DNA from: Hydrogenophaga sp.
Lineage (GTDB): Bacteria; Pseudomonadota; Gammaproteobacteria; Burkholderiales; Burkholderiaceae_C
Reading direction: 5' to 3'
DNA: 64,000 bases
NCBI GenBank assembly: GCA_016790705.1
Contig: JAEUOT010000012.1
Coordinates: 28,543-92,542, forward strand
Below the pieces are notes generated by a model, which saw nothing but the letters and a program-made list of their open reading frames with translations, had not been told where the DNA came from and made no database searches. Of the stretch, positions 17,350 through 27,956 are shown one piece after another. Each line of letters starts with the position of its first letter. The stretch's first letter is position 1. The position numbers were made by a program, and so were the translations under genes.

Positions 17350-17853
17350 TCAGTCGCCCTTGGCAGTCTTGCGTCCGCCGGCCTGGGCTGCAGAGGCCTC
17401 CAGCGGACGCAGTGTGGCCCCCAGCGGATGCAGCACGCCGTTGACGTACTTGTGGCCATCGGTGCCGCCAAAGGACTTGGCGAGTTCGACGCACTCGTTG
17501 ATCACGACCCGCAAGGGCACGTCAGGGCAATGCTGGAACTCGTATGCGCCGATCCACAGGACAGCACGTTCGATCGGAGAGATCTCGGCCAGCGGGCGGT
17601 CCAGCAGCGGCGCGATCTGTGCATCCAGCGCCTCGGCCTGTTCGACGCAACCATGGAGCAGGGCGTCGTAGTGTGCGCTGTCGGCTTTGTGAAAGCCCGA
17701 GAGATCCCGGGTGAAGGCGTCGATGTCGCCCGCGTCGTTGCGTCCGACCAGGTGCTGGTAGAGCGCCTGCAGCGCGAACTCACGGGCGCGTGTGCGGGCC
17801 GACTTGTCGGAAGCTTTGCGGGGTTTGGCGGGACTGTTCTCGCTCATGCTCAT
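17350..17853 (-). CDS. nusB: Transcription antitermination factor NusB
   Basis: A 167-residue all-alpha RNA-binding protein. After a short basic tail come [41 protein letters not shown]-type helices ([20 protein letters not shown] here) and [25 protein letters not shown], the invariant NusB core. It binds boxA RNA with NusE to antiterminate rRNA transcription. The start overlaps the ribH stop by 4 bp (ATGA), the classic ribH-nusB linkage. A Lys/Ala/Gly-rich C-terminal tail of about 20 residues is extra. Confidence 0.97.
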   Translation of the reverse strand: MSMSENSPAKPRKASDKSARTRAREFALQALYQHLVGRNDAGDIDAFTRDLSGFHKADSAHYDALLHGCVEQAEALDAQIAPLLDRPLAEISPIERAVLWIGAYEFQHCPDVPLRVVINECVELAKSFGGTDGHKYVNGVLHPLGATLRPLEASAAQAGGRKTAKGD

Positions 17854-18314
17854 CCGATCTGTTCCAGCACGTGAGCCATCTCGATGGCCACCCGGGCGGC
17901 GTCGCGCCCCTTCTCGGTCTGGCGCGCCACCGCCTGCTCCAGGTTCTCGGTGGTGAGGATGGCGTTGGCGATCGGGGTGTGCGTCTCCAGCGAGACGCGG
18001 GTCACGCCGGCGCCGGACTCGTTGGCCACCAGTTCGAAGTGATAGGTCTCGCCGCGAATGATGCAGCCCAGCGCGATCAGCGCGTCGTATTCGTCCTGCT
18101 CGGCCATGGCCTGCAGCGCAATCGGGATCTCCAGCGCGCCCGGGACGGTCACTCGGGTGATGTTCTTATCCTGCACGCCCAGCGCGATCAGCTCGGCATG
18201 GCAGGCATCGTGCAGGGCGTTGGTGATGCCTTCGTTGAAACGGGCCTGCACGATGCCGATGCAGAGTTTCTTGCCGTCGAGAAGGTTGGTGCTGCCTTTG
18301 TCTGCGCCAAACAT
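17850..18314 (-). CDS. ribH: 6,7-dimethyl-8-ribityllumazine synthase
   Basis: 154 residues with lumazine-synthase motifs: [48 protein letters not shown] (with the catalytic histidine in the YHFE segment) and GVLTTEN-type [13 protein letters not shown]. It condenses 5-amino-6-ribitylamino-uracil with dihydroxybutanone phosphate. It starts 24 bases after the ribE stop. In many Burkholderiales ribBA, which supplies the second substrate, lies between them; here it does not. Confidence 0.98.
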   Translation of the reverse strand: MFGADKGSTNLLDGKKLCIGIVQARFNEGITNALHDACHAELIALGVQDKNITRVTVPGALEIPIALQAMAEQDEYDALIALGCIIRGETYHFELVANESGAGVTRVSLETHTPIANAILTTENLEQAVARQTEKGRDAARVAIEMAHVLEQIG

Positions 18315-18338
18315 GGGGGTCTTTCTTGTTGTCGGGTT

Positions 18339-18968
18339 TCAGAGAGGGGTGGCAGTGGCGAGCATGCGCTCGACGTAGCGGGCCACGGTGTCGATTTCCA
18401 GGTTCACGCCGCCGCCGGCGGCGAGGTCACCCAGGGTGGTGTTCTGGACCGTGTGGGGAATCAGGTTGATGCTGAACTCGCAGCCATCGGGCAGGTCCTG
18501 GACCCGGTTGACGGTCAGGCTCACGCCGTTGACGGCGATGGAGCCCTTGTAGGCCAGGTACTTGCCCAGCGCAGGCGGCGCCAGCACCCGCAGCTCCCAG
18601 CTTTCGCCCACGCGCTCGAAGCGGGTTACCCGCCCGACGCCGTCCACATGGCCCGAGACGATGTGACCGCCCAGCCGGTCGTGGGCGCGCAAGGCCTTTT
18701 CCAGGTTGACCCGACGGCCAGCCTGGTCCAGTCCCGTGGTCCTTGCCAGTGATTCCGCGGAAATGTCGATCGTGAAACGGGAGGAGGGCGCGTCCAGCGA
18801 GGTGACGGTCATGCAGGCCCCGTTGTGGGCGATGCTGTCGCCCAGGGCGACGTCGTCGAGGTAACCCGGCGGCGCCTCGATGGTGAGTCGCTTGCCGTGG
18901 TCCAAAGAGCTGCCCAGCGGGTGGAGGTCGGCGATGCGCCCCACGCCGGTGATGATGCCGGTAAACAT
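18339..18968 (-). CDS. ribE: Riboflavin synthase, alpha subunit
   Basis: 209 residues with the internal duplication typical of the family. Each half is a barrel; the N-terminus MFTGIITGVGRI is invariant, the first half ends with GDSIAHNGACMTVT and the second repeats it as GSIAVNGVSLTVN. The enzyme dismutates two lumazines to riboflavin. The ATG at 18968 begins exactly at MFTGII, so the longer open frame is rejected. It lies 58 bases after ribD. No FMN riboswitch-like sequence is visible upstream of ribD or ribE. Confidence 0.97.
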   Translation of the reverse strand: MFTGIITGVGRIADLHPLGSSLDHGKRLTIEAPPGYLDDVALGDSIAHNGACMTVTSLDAPSSRFTIDISAESLARTTGLDQAGRRVNLEKALRAHDRLGGHIVSGHVDGVGRVTRFERVGESWELRVLAPPALGKYLAYKGSIAVNGVSLTVNRVQDLPDGCEFSINLIPHTVQNTTLGDLAAGGGVNLEIDTVARYVERMLATATPL

Positions 18969-19026
18969 CCGCGTATTTTCGCAGGGTTTGGCGGCATTCG
19001 CCGCCAGCGCCTTGCCCGGCAACCGT

Positions 19027-20175
19027 TCAGGCGGCAATAAAGGCGTCCCGTTGCGACACGCGCGCCAGGATGCGCAGATCGTCGCCCACGGGCGTCACAG
19101 GGCCGAAACGCAGCGCCAGCCGCTGTTCCAGCGACTGCAGCGGGCCCCAGGACGCCAGTCCGGCGCCTCCGCTGCCCAGAAGCTGTGGCGCAAGATACAG
19201 CAGCAACTCGTCGACCAGGCCCTCCCGGATGAACGACCCGTTGAGCTTGTGACCGGCTTCGAGGTGCAGTTCATTGACTTCGCGACGCGCCAGGTCCCTG
19301 AGCATCGCGGCCAGATCGACCTTGTCGCCCGGTCCGGGCATCTCGATCACCGTCGCCCCTCGCGCTTCGAGCGCCGCCCTGCGTTGCGCGTCGCCTGTGG
19401 CGCAGTAGATGAACAACCGGCGGGGCAGGCTACCTGCCGTCGCCTGGAACAGTCGCGCGGTCACTGGGGTGTCCAGCCGGCTGTCCACGATCACCAGATG
19501 CGGCTGACGGGGTGTGGGGGCCAGCCGCACGTCCAGCATCGGATCGTCTTCCAGAACGGTGCCGATGCCGGTGAGCACGGCGCAGGCCCTGGCACGCCAG
19601 GTGTGACCGTCCGCGCGCGCGGCCTCGCCCGTGATCCACTGGCTGGCGCCGTTGGAAAGGGCGGTCACGCCGTCCAGCGACATGGCGCCCTTCATCCGCA
19701 CCCAGGGCGTTTCGCGGACCATGCGGCTGAAGAAGCCAATGTTGAGTTCACGGGTGGCCAGTGCCAGCACATGGTCCTTAGGGAGCAGCTCCACCGCAAT
19801 GCCTGCCGCACGCAGCCGCTCCAGACCCCGCCCGGCCACCAGCGGATTGGGGTCCGCCGTGGCCACCACGACCCGTGCGATGCCTGCAGCCACCAGGGCA
19901 TCGCAACACGGCGGTGTGCGCCCGTGGTGGGAGCATGGCTCCAGGGTGACATGCGCGGTCGCGCCTGCGGTGGGCTCGCCGCGCGCAGCGGCATCGCGCA
20001 AGGCCATCACCTCGGCGTGTGGCCCGCCCGCTTGCTGGGTGTGGCCGCTGCCGATCTCGCGACCGTCGGCGGCGACGAGCACGCACCCCACGCGGGGATT
20101 GGGATTGGACAGGGTCAGGGCGCGTTGCGCGAGTTCATGTGCCCGCCACAACGGCGCCTCGCGACCCTTCGTCAC
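19027..20175 (-). CDS. ribD: Bifunctional diaminohydroxyphosphoribosylaminopyrimidine deaminase / 5-amino-6-(5-phosphoribosylamino)uracil reductase
   Basis: 382 residues. The N-terminal cytidine-deaminase-fold domain has the zinc set His53-x-Glu55 (HAEV) and Cys81/Cys90 in PCSHHGRTPPC. The C-terminal reductase domain has RMKGAMSLDGV and VLTGIGTVLEDDPMLDVR. The enzyme performs steps two and three of riboflavin synthesis. The start is a GTG at 20175, only 2 bases after the stop of the pilin gene, with no obvious ribosome-binding site: it is probably expressed by read-through and coupling from the pilin operon. Confidence 0.97.
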   Translation of the reverse strand: MTKGREAPLWRAHELAQRALTLSNPNPRVGCVLVAADGREIGSGHTQQAGGPHAEVMALRDAAARGEPTAGATAHVTLEPCSHHGRTPPCCDALVAAGIARVVVATADPNPLVAGRGLERLRAAGIAVELLPKDHVLALATRELNIGFFSRMVRETPWVRMKGAMSLDGVTALSNGASQWITGEAARADGHTWRARACAVLTGIGTVLEDDPMLDVRLAPTPRQPHLVIVDSRLDTPVTARLFQATAGSLPRRLFIYCATGDAQRRAALEARGATVIEMPGPGDKVDLAAMLRDLARREVNELHLEAGHKLNGSFIREGLVDELLLYLAPQLLGSGGAGLASWGPLQSLEQRLALRFGPVTPVGDDLRILARVSQRDAFIAA

Positions 20176-20177
20176 GT

Positions 20178-20669
20178 TCAGGAGGCCTTGAAGCAGTCGG
20201 CCAAGGTGGTGCCGGACGCGTTGTTGGCCAAGGACTTGACACCGGTATTGGTGACGCTGAGGTCGCCGCAGCGGTCGGCTGCCATGCCGCCGGTTCGGGT
20301 GGCACGCAGGGTGTAGGTCGACGCCTGGGTAGCCGTGGCCACGGCTACGTTGTTCTCGATCAACTCGATGTTGTACATGGTCGCGCCGGAACCGGGACGT
20401 GGCGACGTCGCCGTCCCCGCAGGAATCTGCGCTCCGACAAAGGTGTCGCGGGTGCTGAAGTAGCGCCGCATGTACTGCTCGGCCTCTCCCAGCGCGCGTT
20501 GCGCATCCGCCCGCCGCGACTTGGCGACCTGCTCCTGGTAGGAGGGATACCCGAGCGCCGCCAGGATGGCGATGATCGCCACCACGACCATGAGCTCGAT
20601 CAGGGTGAAGCCGGTTTGACGCCCGTGGCCGGGCAGTCGTGCACAGGAGTGAATGCTGTTCATGGTCAT
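20178..20669 (-). CDS. pilE: Type IV pilin, PilE-like
   Basis: About 163 residues. A short basic leader ends in a type III prepilin cleavage site, [26 protein letters not shown], with the conserved Glu at mature position 5. Two cysteines near the C-terminus (in AADRCGDLS and LADCFKAS) would form the usual pilin disulphide loop. It is secreted by the type IV pilus machinery after PilD cleavage. Possible starts are GTG 20681, ATG 20669 and ATG 20663; none has a clear ribosome-binding site. It is the last pilus gene before ribD. Confidence 0.9.
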   Translation of the reverse strand: MTMNSIHSCARLPGHGRQTGFTLIELMVVVAIIAILAALGYPSYQEQVAKSRRADAQRALGEAEQYMRRYFSTRDTFVGAQIPAGTATSPRPGSGATMYNIELIENNVAVATATQASTYTLRATRTGGMAADRCGDLSVTNTGVKSLANNASGTTLADCFKAS

Positions 20670-20685
20670 GTTCGTGTTCACGCGG

Positions 20686-23600
20686 TCATTGTGTCGGCGG
20701 AGAGCTCAGCTGGATTTGCGTCCGGCTCCATCCTGAGGTCGGGCAGGTGACACCACCGACGATGGAGCCCGATTCCGTGCCCACAATGGTGGTGCGCAGG
20801 TTGACGCAGGGCGCCTTCCCGTCCTTGTTGATGACAAATTCACCGTCGTTGCCGACGCCGTAGGGGCGACCGACCACTTCGGGATCGGTGTAGGGGTCGG
20901 ACGGATCCGCCACCGGAGGCAGGGTGTAGGAGGTCAGGGGTGTGCCGTCGATGGTGGCGCGATAGCTCGACACCGAATTGCCGCGGGTGAAGCCTCCCTG
21001 AGGCCTGTACGTGACAGCATACGCATCCAGGCGGCCATCGCCGGTGACGTCAAACGACTTGCTATATGCCGACGCACCGGTTCGGGCGTCCAGCAGGTAC
21101 GCATAGTTCGGCGGCAGATCGGACGCCAGACACGTCTCGGCAGCGGCGTTTGCGGGCGGTCGGATCACCGTGGAAGTGATGAGAACGCTGGTGCCGATAT
21201 TGATCACGTCGGCAATGGATCGCTCACCATTTTTCAGGGCGTCAACGGTCTCATGCGCATTCTTCATTGGCATGTACCAGCCTCGCTGCGTTCCCCAGTC
21301 GATGGGGTTGTCGGTAATGGCATAGAAGGTCGAACCGCCGACTGTCGTCCCGGATGCGGGGAGAACCTCCTGCAGTTGCAGCTCGGTCGGCAGCACTTGT
21401 AGGGACGTGGCGCCGTTGACCATCGATCCGTCAAAGTTCTGGCGATCCCAGATGCCGTAGATGGTCTGCGCACCCAGGTCATTCAGGTCGCTCTCGTCCA
21501 GCAGCATGCCGGTTGCAAACACCACCATCAGGCCATCCGTGTACGGATTCTTCAGGTCGTGAACCTGCCATGCAGGAGCACCGTAAATCGGTCTGTTGCC
21601 GGGAACCGTGAACAGTGGTCGTCCAGACTCCACCTGCCAGTTCGATGGCGCCCCGGTGAGGTTGAATTTCCACAATTGGCCATTGGCGTCACCCGCGTAT
21701 GCGGCCACCACACGGTTGTGCAGACCGTAGTTGCGCACCAGGGTCACGCCGCTGAGCCCGCGACCCGCGGAATACCCTGAAGGCAGCGGGATGGTTCGGA
21801 TGACTGCGCCGGTCAGGGCATCCAGAACGACAAGCCCCGCTTTCGAGCCGCTCTGACCGTTGTAGTGTCCATTGTTGACGGCCACGATCCAGCGACCCCG
21901 CTTCGTGTCGTTCACGTTCGTGACATCTTCGGTTTGTCCACTGCGGGCCCCGTTGGAGATGTAGCCCAAAGTGACATCGTCGCCGTCGGCGGTATTGATC
22001 AGGTCGGGGCCTGTTTCCCACAGGAAGTCGGTCCGGTCGGGCTTGCGGTCTGGTACTGGGCCCGGATGGATGGGGGCGTTGATCGCGTAGATCAGCTGCT
22101 CACCGCGGCCGCCGGACCCCACGGCGATGTGCCGCCAGGCCTTCCATTGATCGGGGATCGACAGGGACAGGGTGTCGGAATAGCTGCGATCAAAGATGTC
22201 GTTCTGTGTCACCGGCCCGTCGAGGACATATTCAAAGTTGTACGGTTCGGCGGCAAAGTTCAGCAGACGTTTCATGCTGCGCCTGGGCATGAACGCAGCC
22301 TGCTCCACGCCGGTCGACGCATCGAAGGAATGCACCACACCCGCATTCGTGGCGACGAACAGGGATGACGGGTAGCGCAGCTTGCGGCCTGCAAACGACT
22401 TGTAGCTGTCCCAGCCATCCACGCCACCCGCAGTGATTTCGTCGTAGTGGTAGTCGCGCGAATAGTTCATCAACTCTGCCGGCGGATTGACCATCGCACC
22501 AACTTCCTTGACGCGCTGGCGGAACAGCCGGTTGCCAGTGTCGGTGACGGCGTTGTCGCCCCGCAGGTAGTTGACGAAGCTCGCATCGTTGGCAATGCGC
22601 GATGCGTCCGTGCCGAACTTGAGCGCGTCTCGAACATCGACGGGCAGCGAGCTGAAATCGCCGGAGAAGCTGATGGGCGTGTTCGTTCCGGTGATGGTGA
22701 AGATCCTCCGCGAAGCCGGCGCCGGAATCAGATCGGGCGTGACTTGGTCGGTCGACCAGCGGACCACACCGGTTTCATTGCCGGTGGCGTTCAGCTCGCG
22801 GGCAACAATCGTTCCGGAGTTGTCCAGCGTCTGGTAGGAGACGGAGTACTTGAGCGCTCCCGCCAGCGAAGAGCCATTGGCACTGGAGCTCACCGACACG
22901 CCGGCGTCGCGTCCGGTGGTGTTGGCGATTTCGGCAAGGATGATGTTGAAGATCGACTTGACGTCGTTCGCCGTTCTGGCGCTGAAGGAGCGCGCACCTC
23001 CGGTATAGCCCGCGTGAATGAAGTCGTCCACGCGCATCTGGTTGGTGGTGGTGGTGTCGTTCAGCAGGTCGCCCGTGGGCCAGCTGGGCTGGGTGATCGG
23101 GGGCGTGTTGGTGGTGAAGTTGGAGATGTAGGTGTTGATCTGGTTGAAGGTGAGGCCTGCGCCGGTTACAGCGCCGGTGGGCTGCACCAGGTAGCCGACG
23201 GTGTAGGTCGCCATGTTCTGCCAGAACGTTGGCTGTCCCGGACGGGTCTGCACCTCGTTGTTCAGACCGGTCCTCATGTCGATGTTCCAGTAGTAGTTGG
23301 CCGTCAGGTCAGCCAGGCCGCCGCGGTCAGGGCTCGGGAACGGAACGTACTTGAGTCGGCCGGTGGGTGTCGGAATGCCGCTGGGAGAGTACTGAACCGT
23401 ATCGGTACTGCCGTCGGTCAGCGTCCGGCTGAAGGAAGTCCCGGTGATGTTGTCGTAGTCAGGCCCAGCGGGATGCGGTGCGACATCGGCGCCCCCCGCG
23501 GTGCTGGTCCAGCCGCCGTCGGAGAACAGCAGGTTGAATGAACGGCGACAGCTCATCTCGGGGCTCGAGGCATTCGTCGGGACGGTTCGCCACGGGTTAT

Positions 23601-24996
23601 CTGTGACGCCGGTCCCCAATTGGTAATAGTTGGCCGCCTGGGTGATCGAGTTGTGCAGAGGCGTTGCCCCGCGGGCCAGAAGGTTGTCCAGCCAGGTGAA
23701 CATGTCCTTGTTTTCCGTCGAGCCCCGGCTGAGCGTGCGGACGCCGCGGCTGACCGGAATGGTGAACATGGTCTGACCGGGAATGTTCACGATCAACTGA
23801 TTGGTGGCACTCGAGCTGGGCGGGTTACGGAGCATCAGGTTGGTGTTGCCGCCCAATGCACCGTTGGGGATGGTGGTGTCGTTGATCGGCATGTAGCCAA
23901 TGCGCAGTTGCCCATCAAACTTGGACGGGTTGTTGAGCTTCCCCTTGTTGTCGACGTCGGTCAGGGCCAGGCCGATCGCGGTGGTAGTGGCCAGGATGCG
24001 CGTGCTGTACCACGCATACCAGTTGAGGATGTTTGTCACCTCCTGGGCGTTGGTGCAGACGTTGCCGCTGCAATCGGTGCGGTCGTGGGTGCCGAGGATG
24101 GTGTAGGTGGTGGGTGCGCCGTACACGACGTCCACTTTGGTGATCGCCCTACAGCCGGTCTGTTGTCCCGATCCGTTGCTGACAACGTCGGTGCAGTAGG
24201 CGTAGGTGAAGGCGGGCGTCGCACCCGTCGGGTTGGTGTAGGGAATGTGTTGCGGAATGCGCAGCGAGTAGGGCAGCTTGTAACGCGAGGTGAACCCGGC
24301 GGGGGCCGGAGCGTTCACGAAGCCTTGGGCCGTCTTGGTGACGGTATCGTCGGCGTACATCGAGTGGTAGTAGCGGTAGTCGTACGGAGACTGGTCGCGT
24401 TGCAGCACGTCGTATGTGAAATTCACGCTGACCTGGTTCGACACAAACTTGATGTTGTCAGGGATAGCGCGCGCCACGCCGCTTTCGTCTACCCGGGGCA
24501 GATAGCGCACACGGGGGTTGTAGTAGATCGGATTGACGTCCGAGGAGCGTTGAGCGTGCCAGTTGAAGGCGGCTTGCACCGGGCTGTATTCGATCGCGAC
24601 GTTGGTCAGCGGACGCGTCTTGAAAACAGAGCCGTCTTTGTAGCGTTCATAGCAGGTCCAGGTCTCCGGGGGGCCTGCCGAGTAGATGGCTCGTCCATTG
24701 ACGCCGGTATTGAACGTGGAGGCGTTGGTTGAGTTGACGTTCGAGTACGGCGACGGACACTGCTTGTAGTGGTACTCGGTTTCGTCGGTGATGTTGTAGC
24801 TCTCGTGGTAGGTAAACGCCATCGAACCTGAGTTGTCGATGGCGACCATGAGATTGGGCTTGGCCCCCGCCGGGTTGGACAGCAGCGGTCGGCTCGAAGG
24901 CTGGGCAGTGACGGCCGAAACGCCCAGCAGGGCCGCACCGATCAGCATGCCGGCGCTGAGCCGTCTGAAAAACCCTGGGTTGACGAGTGACTTCAT
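20686..24996 (-). CDS. pilY1: Type IV pilus tip adhesin/assembly factor PilY1
   Basis: A 1436-residue exported protein. A signal peptide (about 1-32, ending VTAQ) is followed near residue 52 by VAIDNSGSM, the DxSxS core of a metal-ion-dependent adhesion site in a von Willebrand A-like domain interrupted by long insertions. The C-terminal half (from about residue 850) has beta-propeller repeats such as [19 protein letters not shown] and [15 protein letters not shown], as in PilY1 of Pseudomonas. [11 protein letters not shown] near residue 1316 is an EF-hand-like calcium loop. The ATG at 24996 has TGAGGTGA upstream and is preferred to the GTG at 25002. It probably caps the pilus tip with the minor pilins. 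Confidence 0.93.
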   Translation of the reverse strand: MKSLVNPGFFRRLSAGMLIGAALLGVSAVTAQPSSRPLLSNPAGAKPNLMVAIDNSGSMAFTYHESYNITDETEYHYKQCPSPYSNVNSTNASTFNTGVNGRAIYSAGPPETWTCYERYKDGSVFKTRPLTNVAIEYSPVQAAFNWHAQRSSDVNPIYYNPRVRYLPRVDESGVARAIPDNIKFVSNQVSVNFTYDVLQRDQSPYDYRYYHSMYADDTVTKTAQGFVNAPAPAGFTSRYKLPYSLRIPQHIPYTNPTGATPAFTYAYCTDVVSNGSGQQTGCRAITKVDVVYGAPTTYTILGTHDRTDCSGNVCTNAQEVTNILNWYAWYSTRILATTTAIGLALTDVDNKGKLNNPSKFDGQLRIGYMPINDTTIPNGALGGNTNLMLRNPPSSSATNQLIVNIPGQTMFTIPVSRGVRTLSRGSTENKDMFTWLDNLLARGATPLHNSITQAANYYQLGTGVTDNPWRTVPTNASSPEMSCRRSFNLLFSDGGWTSTAGGADVAPHPAGPDYDNITGTSFSRTLTDGSTDTVQYSPSGIPTPTGRLKYVPFPSPDRGGLADLTANYYWNIDMRTGLNNEVQTRPGQPTFWQNMATYTVGYLVQPTGAVTGAGLTFNQINTYISNFTTNTPPITQPSWPTGDLLNDTTTTNQMRVDDFIHAGYTGGARSFSARTANDVKSIFNIILAEIANTTGRDAGVSVSSSANGSSLAGALKYSVSYQTLDNSGTIVARELNATGNETGVVRWSTDQVTPDLIPAPASRRIFTITGTNTPISFSGDFSSLPVDVRDALKFGTDASRIANDASFVNYLRGDNAVTDTGNRLFRQRVKEVGAMVNPPAELMNYSRDYHYDEITAGGVDGWDSYKSFAGRKLRYPSSLFVATNAGVVHSFDASTGVEQAAFMPRRSMKRLLNFAAEPYNFEYVLDGPVTQNDIFDRSYSDTLSLSIPDQWKAWRHIAVGSGGRGEQLIYAINAPIHPGPVPDRKPDRTDFLWETGPDLINTADGDDVTLGYISNGARSGQTEDVTNVNDTKRGRWIVAVNNGHYNGQSGSKAGLVVLDALTGAVIRTIPLPSGYSAGRGLSGVTLVRNYGLHNRVVAAYAGDANGQLWKFNLTGAPSNWQVESGRPLFTVPGNRPIYGAPAWQVHDLKNPYTDGLMVVFATGMLLDESDLNDLGAQTIYGIWDRQNFDGSMVNGATSLQVLPTELQLQEVLPASGTTVGGSTFYAITDNPIDWGTQRGWYMPMKNAHETVDALKNGERSIADVINIGTSVLITSTVIRPPANAAAETCLASDLPPNYAYLLDARTGASAYSKSFDVTGDGRLDAYAVTYRPQGGFTRGNSVSSYRATIDGTPLTSYTLPPVADPSDPYTDPEVVGRPYGVGNDGEFVINKDGKAPCVNLRTTIVGTESGSIVGGVTCPTSGWSRTQIQLSSPPTQ

Positions 24997-25032
24997 GCTC
25001 ACCTCACTGAAAATCTGTTGTGGCAGCCGCGA

Positions 25033-25638
25033 TCAGCAGATGCCGTTGTTGGCGCAGAGGGTCGGGATTTCTGGCGTCAGGATCGACTGCAGCCACACCT
25101 CCGCGCCTTCGCGAAGCCGCCCGTTATTGCCGACGACTGCGTCACTTGAGAGGCCACGGGAGGTCACCAGATACCGGCCATTGACCATTGCCTGGATGAT
25201 GCAGGTCGGAGGGTTGCGAAGATTGGCGCCACTCTGCACCGAGCTGCCGTATGTGGGCGTCAGGGTGATTAGGTTGGCAGCGCCCGCCGCCCAATTGGCG
25301 TGGGTGTTCCACACACCCGCGCGGATGGCGGTCACGGTATCGGCCGTGATTTCCGTGGCCACAACGCGGGCGGCTTCGGTCGGGTAGCCCGTCCCGCCGT
25401 TGTCGGTCCTGTCCCGGGCAATGCGTTCACAGCGCCTCAGGGCGTCTTCCGCAGACACCCTCGCGACCTGGTTGGTGCGCATGTTGTTGGAGAACTGCTC
25501 GAAGGTGGCCGAGTTCCGGGCGGCCATCAGACCGGCAAACGAGATGATCACCAGCATGATCAGCGCCATTGGCAAGACGACGCCTTGCTCGCCGTGGCGG
25601 ACACAGCGGGTGCCTGGCGACCGGAATTCAGTTTTCAT
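25033..25638 (-). CDS. pilX: Minor pilin / pilus assembly protein PilX
   Basis: A 201-residue protein with an N-terminal basic leader, then GVVLPMALIMLVIISFAGLMAARNSATFEQ, the hydrophobic stretch of PilX-type proteins, in which the conserved Glu+5 is often replaced; here the segment is GEQGVVLPMALIML. The C-terminal half is soluble with Cys residues (PPTCIIQ and LCANNGIC). The ATG at 25638 overlaps the pilW stop by 11 bp. It sits between pilW and pilY1, the standard position; PilX joins the tip-priming complex. Confidence 0.88.
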   Translation of the reverse strand: MKTEFRSPGTRCVRHGEQGVVLPMALIMLVIISFAGLMAARNSATFEQFSNNMRTNQVARVSAEDALRRCERIARDRTDNGGTGYPTEAARVVATEITADTVTAIRAGVWNTHANWAAGAANLITLTPTYGSSVQSGANLRNPPTCIIQAMVNGRYLVTSRGLSSDAVVGNNGRLREGAEVWLQSILTPEIPTLCANNGIC

Positions 25639-26623
25639 ACAAAGTGCTCCAGGGGTCCACACCCGCTTGGTAGTTGGCCGGCAAGGCGGGGCGCACGTTG
25701 CGCAACTGGATGGTGGTCACATAGGCGCGGCGCAGAAAGCGGTCGGTGGGGGTGAGTGCATTGCCGGCGCAGTCCCGGTAGTAGCCAACGTCGGCGACCG
25801 TGTTGTCGCCCGTGGGTACGGCCGTGGCGCTGCGCACGATCAGGCAGATGCGGACTGCCGCCACGCGCGACCAGTTGGCCGCCGTGGCGCCCAGCGCGGC
25901 GTTGTTGGCCTGGACATAACCGGCGACGTGATGGGGAACAATACCGCCCGTCGTCGGCAATCGGGTGATGCCGTATTCGATCTGCATGTTCTCGTCGTTG
26001 GGGACCAAGGCCGTCGCATTGCCGAACCCCGCGCCGGTCCGGCCCTGGCAGAACAGGGACGGGGTTCCATCAGCATCGTTAGCAACGTAGTACCGGTTGT
26101 CAGCCAGCACCATGGGCGTAGCCGAGGAGGCCCCCTCTGCCAGCGCGTTCCAGGCCGCTATGCCTTCGTTCACGCAGTTGGCGGGCACCCGGACACCCGC
26201 CGGGTTGAGCACGGTCTGGCTGTTGAGCTCGTTGGCTTCGTAGCGCACCGCCAACGCGTCGGACCCGGCGGCGCTGGCGCTGCAGGTCAGCGCCTCGAAG
26301 GCCGTGCCCCCGGCGTTGCTGGAAAAACCGCCGTCGCAACCCAGAACAGCACGACCTGAGAAAAGCCGGGCACCGGAGTTGTCGACGTTCGAGAAACCGG
26401 CAAGCCGGATCTGTTGCTGAAGCAGTTCAAGGGCGACAGCCCCATCCTCATTCATCTGCGCCTCAAGGGTGCTGCTGCGCGAGGTGTTGGAGGTGTTCAC
26501 ATAAATGATGCCCACCGCGCCGAGCAAAAACAGCCCGATCGTGAGCGCAACCATCAACTCGACCAGACTCAGGCCACGCTGGGTCTTGATCGATTGCATA
26601 AGAGAAGAGCGCCGAATGGACAT
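25628..26623 (-). CDS. pilW: Minor pilin / pilus assembly protein PilW
   Basis: A 331-residue type IV prepilin. KTQRGLSLVELMVALTIGLFLLGAVGIIY shows the G|LSLVE cleavage site with Glu+5 and a hydrophobic helix. The remainder is large and soluble with several cysteines, as usual for PilW. The ATG at 26623 is 2 bases beyond the pilV stop; a GTG at 26629 overlapping that stop is an alternative. Together with PilV, PilX, FimT and PilE it forms the pseudopilus-like complex that initiates pilus assembly. Confidence 0.9.
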   Translation of the reverse strand: MSIRRSSLMQSIKTQRGLSLVELMVALTIGLFLLGAVGIIYVNTSNTSRSSTLEAQMNEDGAVALELLQQQIRLAGFSNVDNSGARLFSGRAVLGCDGGFSSNAGGTAFEALTCSASAAGSDALAVRYEANELNSQTVLNPAGVRVPANCVNEGIAAWNALAEGASSATPMVLADNRYYVANDADGTPSLFCQGRTGAGFGNATALVPNDENMQIEYGITRLPTTGGIVPHHVAGYVQANNAALGATAANWSRVAAVRICLIVRSATAVPTGDNTVADVGYYRDCAGNALTPTDRFLRRAYVTTIQLRNVRPALPANYQAGVDPWSTLYEN

Positions 26624-26625
26624 GG

Positions 26626-27246
26626 TCACAGCCCTACCTTGAAGTACATGCAGCTGTAGACGAGCTGATCCGCTGCGCTCAGCGTATTGGGGCAGTTGAC
26701 TTTGCCTGTATTGAACAGGGACCCGCTGGCGATATCGGCTGCGGGCTCCTTCCACAACAGCCACACATCCATGTCACGTGACGCCGCGCTCGGCCGGGTC
26801 ACCACAATGGCGTCACCCTCAGGAAACCGGTTGCGCACCGCCCGGAGGAACTGGTCCACGTCCGCAGCAGCGAGGCCGTTGGCAATGGTGGTCTGGTTGG
26901 CGGCAACCGACGGGTCCAGGTCGAGGTTGGCTGGGGGGACTGTGACCGGAGAGGTCTGATAGTTATCGCTGAGCGCGATGGCGTAGCTGCCACGGTCATA
27001 GCCAGCGACGTTGATCCGGGCTCGATCAGCGAAATCATTGACCAATGCCTGACCCACCAGCCGGAGTTGCGACACCTTGTTGTAGCCGATCGTCGCGCCG
27101 GCAAGTCCGGCGATACCCAGAAGTCCGATGGACACCAGCAGCACCGCAACCAGCACTTCGATCAGGCTGGCGCCTGCTTGCCTTCCCGGAGGCAGTGCCT
27201 TGTGGCCGTGAAAAGAAGAGGTCATTTTCATGGGAGGCAGCGGCAT
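26626..27246 (-). CDS. pilV: Minor pilin / type IV pilus modification protein PilV
   Basis: A 206-residue prepilin: GRQAGASLIEVLVAVLLVSIGLLGIAGL gives the cleavage site G|ASLIE and the PilV-type LLGIAGLAGATIGYNK continuation. Its ATG overlaps the fimT stop by one base (TGATG). Internal methionines 15 and 21 bases further on are possible alternative starts. It is part of the priming complex with PilW and PilX. Confidence 0.9.
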   Translation of the reverse strand: MPLPPMKMTSSFHGHKALPPGRQAGASLIEVLVAVLLVSIGLLGIAGLAGATIGYNKVSQLRLVGQALVNDFADRARINVAGYDRGSYAIALSDNYQTSPVTVPPANLDLDPSVAANQTTIANGLAAADVDQFLRAVRNRFPEGDAIVVTRPSAASRDMDVWLLWKEPAADIASGSLFNTGKVNCPNTLSAADQLVYSCMYFKVGL

Positions 27247-27821
27247 CAGGGGTGGGTGGTGGCAACCGTTGCACGTCCGACGCGTGACACGGTGACCTTG
27301 TTGACCAAAGTCGCGGACGTGGCACCGCTTGGGGTCACCGTGAAGGTGGTCGCGCCTGTCGTGGCGCCTGCTGTCGAGCCTGGCGCCATGAGACTGGTGG
27401 GGAAGAACTGAAGAAAAGTCATGCCGCCCGATGAGGTCAGGCTGGCAATGCCTCCCGGCGCGGTCGTCACCTGCAGGATGCGCTCACCGGTATCAAACGC
27501 CTGATCGGTGGCGCCGTCGTCGACAAACACCATCCAGCCGTTGCGCCATTCCGTGGTGCCCGTGCAACTCGTGCCGTTACTGCTCGGGCACACCATGATC
27601 CGTCGGGAAGACTTGATGGCCTCGGTCCTTGCCAGATGAAGACTCGATGTCAGCGCCCGGGTGGCGCTGTCTCGCCGCCAACTGCGCAGGGTTTCTCCGA
27701 AATCGGGCATCGCCAAAGCGACCATGATGGCGGCGAGGGCCAAGGTGACGACCAGCTCGACCAACGTGAACCCTTCCTGTTTGGTCAGGTGGGTATTGAA
27801 GAGAGAGGGCGAGTGTTTCAA
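27246..27821 (-). CDS. fimT: FimT/GspH-family pseudopilin (first of two)
   Basis: About 191 residues. KQEGFTLVELVVTLALAAIMVALAMPDF is a G|FTLVE prepilin site, followed by the GspH/FimT domain with LARTEAIKSSRRIMVCPSSNG, a block shared by FimT proteins, some of which bind DNA during transformation. I place the start at a TTG (27821) because GGAG lies 7 bases upstream, while the ATG at 27929 adds a 36-residue non-leader-like tail with no ribosome-binding site; the start is uncertain. It follows its paralogue at 27957. Confidence 0.85.
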   Translation of the reverse strand: MKHSPSLFNTHLTKQEGFTLVELVVTLALAAIMVALAMPDFGETLRSWRRDSATRALTSSLHLARTEAIKSSRRIMVCPSSNGTSCTGTTEWRNGWMVFVDDGATDQAFDTGERILQVTTAPGGIASLTSSGGMTFLQFFPTSLMAPGSTAGATTGATTFTVTPSGATSATLVNKVTVSRVGRATVATTHP

Positions 27822-27956
27822 TTTGCAGCTCCGTACTGCAATGTAGCGGTCCCCTGCTGGCAAACTTGAGTCGCTCTGACGCGCGGTCGGTTTTGGGTTC
27901 CTCAGCGGCAAAAAGCATTCATTTTTCACGAAATCGGCAAGGCAGGCCGCTGGCGG

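Noticed and set aside
18969-20300. FMN riboswitch upstream of ribD/ribE
   Set aside because: The region before ribD is the pilin coding sequence and the 58-base ribD-ribE gap shows none of the conserved RFN blocks.
22447-24732. Two long plus-strand frames opposite pilY1
   Set aside because: Gly/Val/Arg-rich shadows of the pilY1 reverse complement, without domains.
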